Assembly (NCBI RefSeq): GCF_030577135.1
Contig: NZ_JAUIRR010000002.1
Location: 388,157-452,156 of the forward strand
DNA: 64,000 nucleotides
DNA from: Sulfurimonas sp. hsl 1-7
Lineage (GTDB): Bacteria > Campylobacterota > Campylobacteria > Campylobacterales > Sulfurimonadaceae
Direction: 5' to 3'
The translations under genes were made by a program, and so were the position numbers. The notes under the pieces are model-generated. The model made no database searches. It had not been told where the DNA came from and saw only the letters and a list, made by a program, of their open reading frames with translations. Of the stretch, positions 63,520-64,000 are shown piece by piece. Position 1 is the stretch's first letter; each line of letters starts with the position of its first letter.

Positions 63520-64000
63520 ATGGAAAAGCATCTAAATGAAAACGATTTCATCGTTTCTAAAACAGATAAAAAAGGTATCATCACCTACGTAAACAGAATT
63601 TTTATGGAGATGGGTGAGTACACTGAGGTGGAACTGCTTGGAAAACCTCATAATATTATCAGACACCCCTCTATGCCAAAAGCGGTTTTTAAATTGCTTT
63701 GGGACAGAATTCAGAACAAAGAAGAGATCTTTGCGTTTGTCATCAACCAAACAAAAAATAAAAACGACTACTGGGTTTTTGCCAACGTCACTCCTTCCTT
63801 TGATAACAACGGTAACATTATCGGCTACCTCTCAGTCAGACGCAAGCCAAAAGAGTCTGCCTTAGAGATCATTAAACCTCTTTATCAAGAGATGTTATCG
63901 ATTGAAAAATCTCAAGGTATGGATGCTAGTATCCGCTTTTTAGAAAAAACACTTAGTGACAAAGGTATTTCGTATGACGAATTTATTACAACTATTCAGC
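63520..64000 (+). CDS. PAS-domain protein, CetB/Aer-like (cut by window edge)
   Basis: 160 codons before the window ends. Residues 9-110 form a PAS domain: KTDKKGIITYVNRIFMEMG, LLGKPHNIIRHPSMPKAVFK, and ITLQ-like strands up to GNIIGYLSVRRKP. The HNIIRHPSMP segment is typical of the FAD-binding PAS of Aer/CetB energy-taxis sensors. Campylobacter CetB is about 165 residues, so this may be nearly complete, but a longer chemoreceptor cannot be excluded. AAGGGA ribosome site 9 bases before the ATG. Confidence 0.88.
   Translation, partial: MEKHLNENDFIVSKTDKKGIITYVNRIFMEMGEYTEVELLGKPHNIIRHPSMPKAVFKLLWDRIQNKEEIFAFVINQTKNKNDYWVFANVTPSFDNNGNIIGYLSVRRKPKESALEIIKPLYQEMLSIEKSQGMDASIRFLEKTLSDKGISYDEFITTIQ

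Overview
The window looks like a chromosome segment of a free-living campylobacterotal (epsilonproteobacterial) bacterium, most like Sulfurimonas or a close relative. The evidence is the low G+C, the protein sequences throughout, and two gene neighbourhoods that as I recall are also found in Campylobacter: recA-eno-FtsB-like-AMIN with fliQ-murB nearby, and rqcH-small acidic protein-cdsA-dxr-tsaD. No rRNA, tRNA, CRISPR array, IS element or prophage was seen. Coding density is very high and many genes overlap by 1-11 bases. Only one gap exceeds 300 bases (30515-30865).

Layout. 1-3.8 kb: end of a flagellar sialic-acid-like glycosylation locus (CMP-sugar synthase, Maf-type glycosyltransferase) and a short flagellin behind a clear sigma-28 promoter. 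3.8-14.1 kb: topA, phosphodiesterase, biotin synthase, a Kef-type antiporter, a small AMMECR1-like protein, msrA, methyltransferase, asnB, an EamA exporter and an SQR-like flavoprotein. 14.1-20.5 kb (minus strand): CNNM/CBS protein, mgtE, Bax-like glucosaminidase, AMIN protein, FtsB-like protein, eno, recA. 20.7-22.9 kb (plus): small secreted protein, mqnD-like gene, fliQ, murB. 22.9-30.5 kb (minus): outer-membrane barrel, tpx, diguanylate cyclase, tsaD, dxr, cdsA, small acidic protein, rqcH-like gene.

30.6-45.0 kb and 52.7-55.5 kb form a cobamide (vitamin B12) uptake and late-assembly region. It holds a TonB receptor, a two-domain BtuF-like binding protein, BtuD- and BtuC-like subunits, cobB, bluB, a Cys-rich protein, an APH-family kinase, an RHH-type small protein, cobD, cobQ and cbiB, then after an interruption cobT, cobU, cobS and cobC. 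Together they would import corrinoids, amidate them, make and attach the aminopropanol-type arm, make dimethylbenzimidazole and attach the lower ligand. No corrin-ring genes and no corrinoid adenosyltransferase are in the window. The interruption (45.0-52.7 kb) is an envelope island: a CsgG/DUF4810/DUF799 lipoprotein operon, an Mla-type lipid transporter whose ATPase gene is degenerate, a DUF3015 protein and a DUF4105 protein. 55.5-64 kb: chemoreceptor with a c-type heme motif, Suv3-like helicase, rhodanese-like protein, DUF309 protein, MscS channel, DUF481 barrel, MFS transporter and the start of a CetB/Aer-like PAS protein.

The points most worth following are: a likely pseudo-ATPase in the Mla operon; a fused tandem B12-binding protein; a hairpin-rich segment that appears to be inserted in the 5' end of cobB; an apparent ATT start codon for the DUF4105 protein; a recurring -10 box 5-7 bases before the start codon that suggests leaderless mRNAs; and an expressed-looking small ORF upstream of the B12 receptor.
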